This document shows positions 35,758-45,979 of a stretch of DNA of 64,000 bases, piece after piece (within the stretch, counting starts at the first letter, position 1; each line of letters begins with the position of its first letter). The notes below the pieces were generated by a model that had not been told where the DNA came from, made no database searches, and was given only the letters and a program-made list of their open reading frames with translations. The position numbers were made by a program, and so were the translations under genes. The stretch lies in NCBI GenBank assembly GCA_030268105.1, contig BSDZ01000045.1, positions 62,001-126,000 of the forward strand. Reading direction: 5' to 3'. The DNA is from Volvox africanus (lineage: Eukaryota; Chlorophyta; Chlorophyceae; Chlamydomonadales; Volvocaceae).

Positions 35758-36467
35758 TTTTACTACTCTTTTGTTTGTTTTTGAGTTCTTGCGGTCTTTT
35801 GAGCCTCCTGGCTCGTTTGGGCCTTACGAACTCATCATGAAGCTTGTAACAATCGATAATCAAAAGCAAATGGAGGAAAACTGTGCGTTTCTTGACAGCT
35901 GTAGGAGCCGCATATTTGAATCCTCTTTTCCTTTTCCCCTTAGACGTATGTCGTCCTGACATTACAGGCCTCGAAGAAAGCAATAATGTTCCCAGGGGTA
36001 TAGTAGTTGAGAGCCACAAAGGCCTCTCGAGGTGCTGATATGGTGCTTCTGCACCTTTACATTGTGGAAGTGTGTTGCCGTACGTGTACGACTACTAAAC
36101 AGGGGGACGGAGTTTGGGGAAAGAATGAGTTTGAGATTGAGGTGCCGACGTCATGCATGTTTTTTTCAGCACGTGCTCACATGTAAAAAAAGCAGACCTG
36201 GGAGCTTCCAGGTTGAAGCTTGAACTTTGTGCCTACATATATATTTCAAGGAAGCTCAAGTCAGAAAGAAGCCGTGGGACTCATCAAATACCGCTTAGCA
36301 AAGACGCACTGGCGCTGGGCCGGGGCTGTCTATCACACTTGCCTGGGGTAAAGGTATAAAAATAAGGTAGTAATAAAGTAGTAATGTTCGAGGACAGTGA
36401 AAGGAACAGGAGGAATGAGTTGCTTGCAGCGCACACTTTACCAGGGCTGGGGGATATCGTTATTGTT

Positions 36468-36593
36468 GTGTGTGGGATAGGGGGGTACATCACCCTTGGC
36501 CACTAACCTGGCAGTCCCTACCTTCCCCGGTGTTTCGGGGCACCCTCATCCAGTCTCCCATGCCGACTTCTCCGATTTCAGTGCTCTTCCCGG
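36468..36593 (+). repeat. family R3 element, left half, interrupted
   Basis: It begins TGTGTGGGATAGGGGGG and is nearly identical to 4882-5005. It stops at the CACTA end of the transposon at 36,594 and resumes at 40,892 (GCATCCAGTGGAATCTGCCG), ending near 40,975 at GTCACCG. The piece between the two halves in the uninterrupted copy is only about 17 bases, so the host element was whole when hit. Confidence 0.7.
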
Positions 36594-36609
36594 CACTATA
36601 ACAACAGAT

Positions 36610-36990
36610 TCGTGCGTTAGGCTCGCGTTAGGCTGCGTTAGGGCGCGTATGTGTGCGTTTTGTGCGTTAGCGGTTGCGTTAGCCTAACGCGAGCCTAACG
36701 CAAAGAAATAGAAAACTGGACAGGACGTCTGTTATAGTGCGTCGTTTTCAAGTTCGTTTAAATGAAAACAATATTTATAATGATTATAAAAGTTCCCTGT
36801 AATTTTTATTACGTTTCGTGGTGCTCGAAAATCGGGGGCTTGCGTATGTTCTAACGCGAGCCTAACGCAAACCTAACGCACGCGATCGCAAACCTAACGC
36901 ACGCGTTAACTGTACGCAAACAGCTTGCGTATATCTTGCGTACAGTGCGTTACGATACGCACGTAACGCACTGTAACGCAGTTTACGCAA
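36610..36990 (+). repeat. left subterminal GCGTTA array
   Basis: By eye about 15 copies of GCGTTA or its complement TAACGC occur in two clusters (36,610-36,710 and 36,850-36,990), often extended to GCGTTAGGC. They occur in both orientations with irregular spacing, unlike a tandem satellite. Confidence 0.85.
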
Positions 36991-38509
36991 AGTTTATGTA
37001 GATAGTGCATAATAATGTTCGGAGCACGGGTTTGCCGGATTTATTTAGTTTGCTTACTTGCTCTTATTGTGCAGTAGTCTCGAGACTTTGTGCATAAAAT
37101 ATCTTCAAAGTTAATTTCAATTTAGGATAGCGCTATGAATACTAGTCGTTGTACAAGAGATTGCTCTGCTGAACGCTTGTTAACATCGCTAAATCGCTAC
37201 CATTATACGAATTTAGAATCTGTACATGTGGCTTACTTTATAACATAGAACTCTGAAGTGCCACACATGGCTGTTCAGGGCTACCTTTCTAATTATGGAA
37301 GGCTTTCTAATTATTGAGCAGCAAGCTGCCGGAGTTAGCAAGTCTGGGTAAGGACCGAGGAAATTTGGCAACAGCAAACCTTACACAGTAGCCAGGCCAC
37401 AATGTTTCCAGATGGAGACCCAAACAAAGTCACCAAGAGCCACAGTTACACATCGAGCAGGCCCCAAAAATTAGATAGCCTTGTCCGGCAAGCATCATAG
37501 CAGCTTGGCGTATGTGTGAAAATTGACCATGAAAACGAGCATGTGTGAGAGGTACTCTATGACCCCAATGCTTCCCCAATCCAGACATATTGCAATGCAG
37601 AATAGTTCAATCGCTGCACGGGAATGAATAGTTCAACGGATTCACGCCACAATTTTCAGCACGGTCATTATTTTGTCATTGCATCAAAAACGTCATGCAC
37701 ATTCCTAACCAGAATTGTTTCATGGCTCCAGAAACTCCAAGCACGTGCCTAAGCCAATGACGGCGCTGTACTGAGGGCTGCCCAGAACCCTTGCCTTCCA
37801 TCCCATCCCGCTGGCCCTGGTTCCCAAGACGGGGCACATAGACGGGGCATCTCAAGTACAAACGTTGCAATGGTGATTCTAAACATCCTCGTCACAATGA
37901 AGTCACTTCTCATTGCTACTAAAACCAGGAAGAGCCAAGCTTTGAGCCAAGCAGCTGCTGCCTTGGTCGATGCCATCTAGCAGATCCGATGCAATGTTGC
38001 CTTCTAGTGGCTCCCTTCCAGGCATGACACACTGAAAATGTTCCTGACTTTTCGGGGAAAAGTGTTTTCGGGATGTAAAGAGTTTCATACGGGACTTTCC
38101 ATCATAAGCAGAAGGCGGCTCCATTCGTTACTGAAGCAATTATTATTTCTTTACAAATATATGATTAGCTGTTGATGCTGCAGAAATTATAAGTATGCTG
38201 CCTGCGCAAGCAAGGTTGTCCAATAGAACTGCTACCGTATGACATGGACGACCTGACGACTGTGTACAATGGGTGGCATTAAATGTACATATAAAGGATG
38301 TTGTAAAGCAGGGTTACGAAACATTGTTGCTTACATGGGATTGATTGGCAGCCGCACAACCCTGGACGGAGTACGGAAGCACTACTCTTCGCTTTTAAGT
38401 AGTACGTATGCATAAGATTTGTATTTTACTTTAACTAGTAAAAGAATAAATTTTTTTCCTGTGTTTATTTTTGTCGTGTACGAAATACTTTATTGCCACC
38501 AACCCGCAG

Positions 38510-39841
38510 AAAAACGGCCGAAATGACGTGCCATTAGGAAATTATAATGGGCGCCCTAGCAAAGGCCAAAAGCAGCCCGCGCATGGTGAAGATGCATCGA
38601 TGATGGTGCTGGCTGCCAACGCAGCTAGCATACATCAGAAGGAGAAGGAGGTCAAGGCCGCTAGACGCTGACAGGTTAGTGCAAATACTAGTATTATGGA
38701 GAGTGGATGATGGGGTGTGCAAATTACCAGGCGCGCTTAGCAAAATTATTGCTGGATGGGTGATGTACATTACGGATCTCATATACAGGGATGTACAGAT
38801 CATTAATGTCCTTTAACCTGTTTTCTCCTTTCTGTCTTTTATGTAATTGTTCCTATTCTCCCCAAACGTACTTCCTTTTTAAAGAGTTCACAGCCCTCTA
38901 CGACAAGGAACTCCAGCAGGAAAGCTAGGAACTCAAGCAAGGCGGCAGCAAAAAAGGTACAGCCCATTCATCCTGTCTTCCTGTTTTATTGAGCTGTAAT
39001 TTCATGTTTCGTTATATTCTTTTCATTTGCTGTGTGCTTTGTCGTTTGATGTGCCATATGTCGATTTATTTTTCTCTTTTTTGATAGAAATTGTAAGCTT
39101 GTAATTTCTCAAATCATATATGTATGCTAACGTCGGCCCTTGAAGGTAACGAACGATGACGATGTGCAGCCATCCACGAAAGTGAGGCGACCAAGCACGG
39201 GCACCAAAAGAAAGGTACGAAATATTGAGGTCAGACATTACTTACTTTTTAATATAACCTTTTTATTACTACCAAGTCCCTTCATGTATTTTGGACCAGC
39301 AGGTGCCGTTGGAAGACAAGTCTATGGATGACGATGACAGTTACGACCACCAGGGACAGAAGGTAATTTCCTTAGTTCAGCTTATTATCTAAATTTCCTT
39401 CATGTTTGAATGTATAATTATAATATGTGTTGTTTTGACTGATAAAGGTCAAGAGTGTTTCGGAAGGTGTGTGATGTACACGGGCACTACGTCAACGTGG
39501 GAGCTCAGGGAGTTAGCAGAAACAGGTAACAAAGTGTCCAAGTACATAGTACAGCAAATGAAAGACTATGCTTTTAGAATGATTAGTGGTACTTAAAAGC
39601 ACTGCCCACCCTAGACATGATTAAGATTATTGTAACCGGAAGTGATAATTGCTGAGTGGTGACAGCTTAATTTACATTTATACTTATGCATGTAAATAAG
39701 TATAATTTTCCTTTTCTAAACTTTTCAGGATTGCTTGAGGAGGAGGTGAGCGAGGATGAGAAGATTGAGGACGAGCAGGATGACGCCACCACTGCGCCAG
39801 AGGAGGACGACAACAGAGAGAGTGAAATAGAAGACTATTAG
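38510..39841 (+). CDS. small multi-exon gene of unknown function inside the TIR element
   Basis: Six short exons join in phase with GT-AG borders: 38,510-38,650; 38,885-38,956; 39,146-39,214; 39,303-39,362; 39,448-39,466; 39,729-39,841. They end at a TAG. The product of about 157 residues (5' end open) is very polar: first Lys/Gln-rich (HQKEKE), then basic Ser/Lys-rich (SSRKARNSSKAAAKK), then KVRRPSTGTKRK, then acidic, ending in a long Glu/Asp tail (EDEQDD, EIEDY). Four introns are phase 0 and one is phase 1. The first exon is not fixed. A possible one is the ATG frame at 38,269-38,415 with a Cys-rich start, but its phase does not fit. No domain is recognised. It could be a captured host gene or an accessory DNA-binding protein. 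Confidence 0.5.
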
Positions 39842-40459
39842 ATAGAACTAACATCTAACATGTTTGTTTCTAAGCTTATATTAGAGCGGGCTGCTAAATG
39901 TGCGGTGGCAGATGAAGTTAGGATGTATGTACCTAATGATGATTGAAATGATTGGTGCATGGAACAAATGATTATTGAACTCATAAACAAAATTTGATTG
40001 GCAGGATTGGATGTGTAGAAATTTGATTGTTTCGTTGAATTAATGCGTACTCACCAATGGCTGCTTACCTGGATGCTTTCCGAATATTGAACTGTAAATT
40101 ATTGCCTGGAATATTTTCATCTATCAAAACTGAAATCCTATTGATATTCTTCATAACAGCTACGTACATTACGACAGGATAGTTTCCGTACACACAAAAA
40201 TAATTCTGCAGCAGGTGGGCAAAACAGCAAACAATAACAGGAACGATAACTGAAACAGTAAAGAAATAACCAGAACGACCAAAAGTAGTTAGAGTGAGCA
40301 AGAATGCGAGGCTGCCTCGTACACAAAGTGAAAGTGGCGCGAATGTTGCTATCGCATGTGTAAGACCTTGCGAAAGCGTGCGAATATGTTAGTTACATGC
40401 GTATAAAACTTTTACGCAACCCACAACTGCTACCTGTGTACGCATTATTTGCAGCATAC

Positions 40460-40880
40460 ACAAGCATGCGTTAATGCGCGTTAATGCGCGTTAGGCGTGC
40501 GTATATTGTGCGTTAGACAACTTTAACTTCCATGCACGCTATGTATTTTTGCTTGCGTATGGGTCTCTAACGCTTGCGTTGCGTTAGGCCTAACGCACAC
40601 CTTAGAATCTATGTGGGTGTGTTTGACATTGCGTAAGTTCGCGTTAGGTTGCGTTAGCTAACGCAAAGTAAACGCAAACAGTTTCGTTCCCTCCCAAAAA
40701 AGTTTATTTGCGATTGCGTTAGGTGTGTTAGGATTGCGTTAGCGATACGCAAGCAATAACACAATGCGTTTGATTTGCGTTAGGCTTTGCGTTAGCTCAC
40801 GTTAGTTCGCGTTAAGCTTGCGTTAGGCTTGTGTTAGGGGTCCCTAACGCGAGCCTAACGCGAGCTAACGCACGAATTCC
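40460..40880 (+). repeat. right subterminal GCGTTA array
   Basis: By eye about 19 copies of GCGTTA/TAACGC occur, densest next to the right terminus (40,770-40,880), mirroring the left array. Confidence 0.85.
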
Positions 40881-40999
40881 TTGTTAGAGTGGGCATCCAG
40901 TGGAATCTGCCGAATCAACTAAGGCGTCAACTCCGCTACTGGTCAGCTCGCAGGTCACTTTAATTGGGGTCGTCACCGTTGTTGTTGTATGGACGCGTT

Positions 41000-42197
41000 T
41001 TTAGGAATACCCTGCCAACCATTTGCTGGGCTAATTAAGGGCTGCTCAGTACGGCGGCATTAGGAATAATGAGGCGTGCATAGCATTTCTTACCTACTTA
41101 AAGCACGGCTTTATAAACTCCTGCAAGCCCGAGCTAGGACCGTCATATGTTATATGCATGTAGGGCGTTGCGTGCATGTATATCATCACAAAGAACAGCT
41201 GCGGCCGAGCTCATACAGCAATCATGTACGGCTTGTTTGGTTTGTAACATAGGGTGCAATAGCGAATGATGCTAGTTCCTTGCGCGGGGGTGCTAGTTCC
41301 TTGTACAATATTAACGGAAAGGAAAAGATAGATGACATCGGAAAGCTGACATGCCATGGCACATTGTTGAAATTTGGTGGCCATACGGCCGGTAAATCTA
41401 CCACTTGCTCGTGGTAGGTTTTTTGTTTCGCCACTACACAACACCGTGCCCTGCCACCAGCTCAAGCTTTCTGGCACCCGTCACCCTGGCGCTGTAGGGC
41501 CCGGCAGGTATGCCTGATGATGGCAGAGTAGAGCTCCAGTATACGATATTTTGGGAGCACAGCACGATCAACTTGCAACTGCTAGCCTACGAAATGAACT
41601 GGAGGCTTTATGCAAGGTATTCCGGTAGTCAAGCAACCAATAGACATACACATACAAAAAATATACGTATATATAGTATAAATATAAACATGTATATGTA
41701 AAATACACAATATATACAATACACAGATATACATGGTGAACCGCACGCATGCAAGCATGGAGCATGTATGAAGTGCGCGTGCTGGGCGACGACTTGCGAG
41801 GTCAGTTGAACGGAACGGAGAATGAGCCGGGGCATGACAACGACAAGGGCCGAAACCAGGCAAATGTGTACCACCTGCAGGCATGACGGCCACTGCCTCC
41901 GTTTAGGCGGCCACCTGCACGGCCACGGCCACGGCCGCCACGGCGGCCACCTGCAGGCGTGACTGCCTCCGTTTACCTATCCCATGGCCGCATGTTTGTA
42001 TGTTTACTCGGAATGCACGCAGGAAGGGTACATAGCTAGCTAACTAGTTCTTAGGTATGTGATACATGGTAGTTGAGTGCATGTCAAGCAAACGGCATCG
42101 CCTGTCGAGATGCTGAATATTACAAAGATGCTTTCCACCAATAATTGTGTTTATGTGTGCCGTACATTTCGAAATATGATCAATGGGCCAATTAACA
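41000..42197. other. stretch without a recognised gene
   Basis: A plus-strand open block at 41,510-41,617 with a following donor (CAAG/GTATTC) could be an exon; it starts MPDDGRVELQYTIFWEH and matches nothing I know. At 41,870-41,960 imperfect tandem copies of CACCTGCAGGC and CCACGGCCACGG are found. Confidence 0.35.
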
Positions 42198-42463
42198 TTA
42201 TAATCCAAATATTAAGTGGCTGGGGTGGGTACGGTACGCACGAACGAGCCATCGTACCTGCACTACCGCTTTGTATGGAGGAGCAAAGCTGGGCTTAGGA
42301 ATCTTGAAAAGGTCGCTAACGGGCCAAACAGCAGTATTTGCGGTTGCTACGACTGCTCGGTGAATGGCAAGGTTGCCATCCGTTTGCATCCAGAGTGAGT
42401 ATGTCTTTGACGGCAACAACAGAGACTGCACTTCCGGTAGGTATTGGCCTTGGGGCAAGGTTG
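42198..42463 (-). CDS. bulb-type (B-) lectin-like exon
   Basis: The minus-strand exon starts after a good acceptor (ATGCTTGCAG, 42,473-42,464) and runs to a stop at 42,198. It reads LPQGQYLP, then SLWMQTDGNLAIHR, then TAVW. This is the pattern of one mannose-binding repeat of bulb-type lectins, whose site is Q-x-D-x-N-x-V-x-Y. Here Val and the final Tyr are replaced (A and H), so sugar binding is uncertain. The upstream exon was not found; a solo LTR sits 48 bases upstream of the acceptor, so the gene may have been interrupted. Confidence 0.5.
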
Positions 42464-42511
42464 CTGCAAGCATGGATGTAGTAGAATTACATGATGAATA
42501 TGGTACGTACG

Positions 42512-43365
42512 TGTTGTATCCTTCCTTCTTCAATCATGCACTGAATCTGCACGTCTGGATGTTAGCTAGTGCGTACCAAGCTTACGAACAGCAAGGCAAT
42601 TCAATGCGGGCAAAGTGACAGCGGAAGACTCAAGCATAAGGAAAGATCCAACTTACAATAGTCTTCGTTCACAAATCGGTAGATGGCCGTCAGACCCTGC
42701 GGGCAATGTTCATCACTCGGCTGCAGATGGGATGCTAGAATAGCTCAGGCCGAATATAAATGAGTATAACGTGTATATGCAAATTAGATAGAGTTAAGTA
42801 CACAAGTACTTAGTCCAAAGTAGCGTGAGCCGACTTCGGTCTCTAGGCGGCCATCCTCGCACCTATCACGTCGTGATACCGATGCGCAGTACAGGTCTCA
42901 CTGGATTCCGATCTCAAGTGTGAGTACCTTTGTAGCACTGTTCTAAATATCGTGTCATCTGTGAGTACCTTTGTAGCACTGTTCTAAATATCGTGTCATC
43001 CGTGATATTATTGAATGCAACGCATGCAATATGTGAAGGTCCGAATATCGATATTCGGTTGCCGACCCAACCATCGCGATCGTCGCCTTCTCGCATACGC
43101 ATATGGTTTATGACGTAAATGAAGTAATAACATTTAAAGTATTATTACGTGATATAATATGCCAATGGATAGATCGCACATTAATTATCAGCGTAGAGTC
43201 AAACATGTTGACCGACAGCGCGATGTCGTAGATGATAATGCAACATGCCTGATTAGCTAGATATACTTGAGTATATCATGCTAATATGATTGTATCATGC
43301 CTCATCATGCTCGAATGCATTGTGGCCTACTTCGGTGCCAACGGTGATCGAACCGGCGTACAACA
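42512..43365 (-). repeat. solo LTR, family B, with target duplication GTACG
   Basis: The 854-bp repeat is flanked by GTACG at 42,507-42,511 and 43,366-43,370. Its ends are TGTTGTAT... and ...GTACAACA. It aligns along its length with family A LTRs but is clearly diverged. It contains a perfect palindrome CCGAATATCGATATTCGG (43,041-43,058) and a TA-rich palindrome near 43,120. A 41-base segment (TGTGAGTACCTTTGTAGCAC...) is tandemly duplicated at about 42,919-43,001. No internal element sequence remains, so it arose by LTR-LTR recombination. Confidence 0.85.
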
Positions 43366-43734
43366 GTACGGGCGGTACACATGCATGCATGTATATTAAC
43401 AGTTGCCAAAAAAATAAATAGAGCTCTTGGTTGGAAGAATTGATGCATCTATTTGCGTCTCTACCTCTATATATAATATAAGTATAATATAAACCCTAAA
43501 ACCCTATAAGTATAAAACCCTAAGTTATTTATGACGAAATATGCTGTTAAGTGTGAGAATTTATAGCATCGATATGAGTGTATGTAAATAGCTAGGATGC
43601 CTAAAACCCTCTCCACAGCCGACACCACCGGGTTAGTCATTATTTGTTGCAGCTAGATATCTAGGCGGCATGGACCTCCACACATACATAACATATATAC
43701 ATAATATGTATATATATACATATATATATAACAG

Positions 43735-43874
43735 TTGCCAGTAGCACGTTGTCAACGCACTGATGATGAGAATATGGACGACACGGATTCTGATTCTGGA
43801 GTAGATATGCACGACACGCCACCACACCAGGCCCCGGATGGAAACGTGAACGATGACGGAAGAGAATTCAAGTC
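43735..43874 (+). pseudogene. pol: Ty1/copia pol fragment, integrase-RT linker
   Basis: The open stretch is rich in Asp, Pro and His (DDENMDDTDSDSGVDMHD, TPPHQAPDG). It ends in AAGTC, where a family A LTR begins. On the far side of the LTR the copia sequence continues as GAGTC..., so this is taken as the left flank of the gypsy insertion in a copia element. The assignment rests on context and composition. Confidence 0.45.
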
Positions 43875-44645
43875 TGTTGTACCTCTCCTTCGTGTTTGCT
43901 CATATATATCTGCGCGTCTGAAGGCTTTCGACACCGATGCGTGAGCACTTGCAAGTACAGCAAGGCAAGCGCGAGCAAACAGAGACAGCGGAAGACTTCA
44001 AGACAAGAAGAGATATAACTTACAGTCTTACAGATCGAAGCAATGCAATGGACGAAATCGCCGTCAGCGCCGGAAGCAAGCAGTCATCATGCGGCGGTGA
44101 TAAACGAAGTTCAAGCTTAGCTCGGGCTAAGTAGAATAGCGATTAGCAGTAATAGTGTTGAACACACGAGTGTTCTCCAGTCTACGGTTCACACTAGGAG
44201 GCCGATCCTAAGTGTGACAACCCTACTGCATATAGGCGATGTCCAAGCATAACAACCGATAAGCCTTTCCGGCATTCACATGATGCAAGGGTCCGAATAA
44301 CGATATTCGGTTGCAAGGCATGTATCGCGATGAGTGCGGCGCTCTCAACGTGTGCTGTAATGAAGTAATATTATATCAGATAATATTACTTATCGTTTCG
44401 TAGCACGAGCATAATGCGCACTTCAATGATTCGGGATTTCATGCATGCTAGGCCGATTTGCCATGATGCGATGTCGCGATGGATAATGGTGACATGCCAA
44501 ATGCATATATAATTGTATATGAATACATTTATATCATGCAAGTTCATTCATATGCATTGATCGTTCATGCGTTCATCAAAACAGCACTTCACCTCGTAGC
44601 GTCGCATCGACCTACACATCGGCGGGAAATGAACCGTAGCACAAC
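43875..44645 (-). repeat. family A LTR, left-hand LTR of copy 2
   Basis: A full-length LTR apart from a deletion of about 60 bases near 44,180. It carries the palindrome CCGAATAACGATATTCGG (44,293-44,310) and the TA-rich palindrome near 44,362. On its right it directly abuts copia sequence rather than gypsy internal sequence. Confidence 0.85.
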
Positions 44646-45738
44646 AGAGTCAAGGGGACGTATGCGCAACAAACCCAATGGACGAGGAGGTTCGCGACCC
44701 GGGCCAAGCACAAGTGGAGCGGAGGATCACAATGATGGAGCGGGCACATCCGGCACGGGCAGTGGGCACGGAATTCACAAGAAGGGAGCCGGACAAGCGC
44801 AAGTGGAGCTGAGGATCATGGTGGTGGAGCGGGCACATCGGGAGGACCGCACGCATGGAACACCGAGCAGATCTCATCACGTGATAATGAGGAAGATGCC
44901 GAGGATGAGGACAATATGGACATGGCGGAAGACATGGACGAGGATGAAGGCTTCGCTGCTCGATATCCTGTACATGCACGAAAGCGCCCATGTGAGTGGT
45001 GGAGAAACCAGAGGGCCGTCACAGCACGTATGAACATAGCTGCGGGGTTGCGAGAGCCTTGCGCATATCAAGAAGCGATAACAGGACCTAATGGTGATGA
45101 GTGGAAGAAAGCCATGGATGAAGAGATCCTTGCGCAGATGACCAATGGAGCATGGGAAGTAGGGGTCCCGCCTCCCAGAACCAACATCCTGCCTTGTCGT
45201 TGGGTCTATAAAGTCAAGACAAACCCTGATGACTCAGTACATAGATTATAGATGCGCTTAATTGCGGAGGGATTCGCACAGCCCGAGGGGGTGGACTATG
45301 GGGGTTTTTGCCCCGATATTTGCCCCGACCTCCAGAGGTTCATCGTTTAGGCCACTCTTAGCAATTGCTGCCGCTAGAGGATTAGATATTCATCACCTAG
45401 ACATATCCAAGGCGTTCTTAATTGGAGATCTCAAAGAAGAAATCTGGATGATGCAGCCACCAGGATATGAGTTGGATAACCCAGGGGTTGCATGTCGATT
45501 GATAAAATTCATTTACGGGCTCATACAAGCATCTCACTGCTGGTACAATAAGCTGTGAGATAAGTTTGCGGAGATCAGATTGAACCCATCGAAGTCTGAT
45601 CAGGCGATGTTTACTAAGATGGACAAGGAAGAGACAATTTTCGTGCTAGTGCATGTGGATGACATGTGCATTGCAGCAAAGGATCCCGAGCTGATCAGGC
45701 GTGTCAAGGAGGAGATTGGAAGTCTTTTCAAAGTGAGA
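44646..45738 (+). pseudogene. pol: Ty1/copia RT fragment, duplicate of 60,006-61,096
   Basis: It is nearly identical to the fragment at 60,006-61,096, including the same stop codons. It holds a Gly/Ser/Asp-rich linker with a tandemly repeated STSGAEDH unit. The copia RT N-terminus follows (EPCAYQEAITGPNGDEWKKA, CRWVYKVKTNPD), then LDISKAFLIGDLKEEIWM and HVDDMCIAAKD. A TAG at 45,247-45,249, a frame change after it and a TGA at 45,556-45,558 break it. It ends abruptly at GTGAGAG, joined to part of a family A LTR. Confidence 0.8.
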
Positions 45739-45920
45739 GGAGATGTCGCGATGGATTATGATAACATGCCAAATGCATATATATAAATGTACACGAATAC
45801 ATTTATATCATGCAAGTTCATTCATATGCATTGATCGTTCATGCGTTCATCAAATTAGCACTTCGCCTCGTAGCGTCGCACTGACCTACGCATCAGCGGG
45901 AAACGAACCGTAGCACAACA
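45739..45920 (-). repeat. family A LTR, first 180 bases only, joined to copia
   Basis: This is the start of the copy 2 3' LTR. It runs from the TGTTGTGCTACGG terminus (minus strand, 45,920) for about 180 bases and then switches to copia sequence. The polypurine tract of copy 2 lies just to its right (minus-strand GGGGGGATAAT). Confidence 0.8.
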
Positions 45921-45979
45921 ATTATCCCCCCTGCCGTATGCAGCGTCCTCGCTGCTTCATACAGCATCGACTGCAGGGG

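Larger units (their letters stand above)
36594..40891 (+). mobile_element. 4.3-kb CACTA-like terminal-inverted-repeat transposon
   Basis: The left end CACTATAACAACAGATTCGT and the inverted right end CACTCTAACAAGGAATTCGT align and both run on into GCGTTAG motifs, giving imperfect inverted repeats of about 40 bp. Both subterminal zones are crowded with GCGTTA in both orientations. CACTA (En/Spm) elements combine CACTA termini, subterminal transposase-binding repeats and a 3-bp target duplication. Here the flanks share GG on both sides (GGC if shifted by one), so the duplication is ambiguous. It lies inside a family R3 repeat. No known transposase domain is seen, so it may be non-autonomous or of a type I do not recognise. 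It carries a spliced gene at 38,510-39,841. Confidence 0.7.

Noticed and set aside
37676..38124. Overlapping minus-strand frames of 64-75 codons inside the TIR element, considered as transposase pieces.
   Set aside because: No catalytic or DNA-binding motif, no splice chain, and no conserved pattern could be seen.
36610..40880. GCGTTA arrays considered as telomere or CRISPR-like repeats.
   Set aside because: Spacing is irregular, orientation is mixed, and they flank a TIR element symmetrically. They are neither tandem telomere nor repeat-spacer arrays.
44479..45033. A 184-codon ATG frame over the LTR-copia junction, repeated at 59,838-60,392.
   Set aside because: It starts in LTR sequence and runs out of frame with the real copia RT. 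The identical copies reflect the duplication, not a gene.
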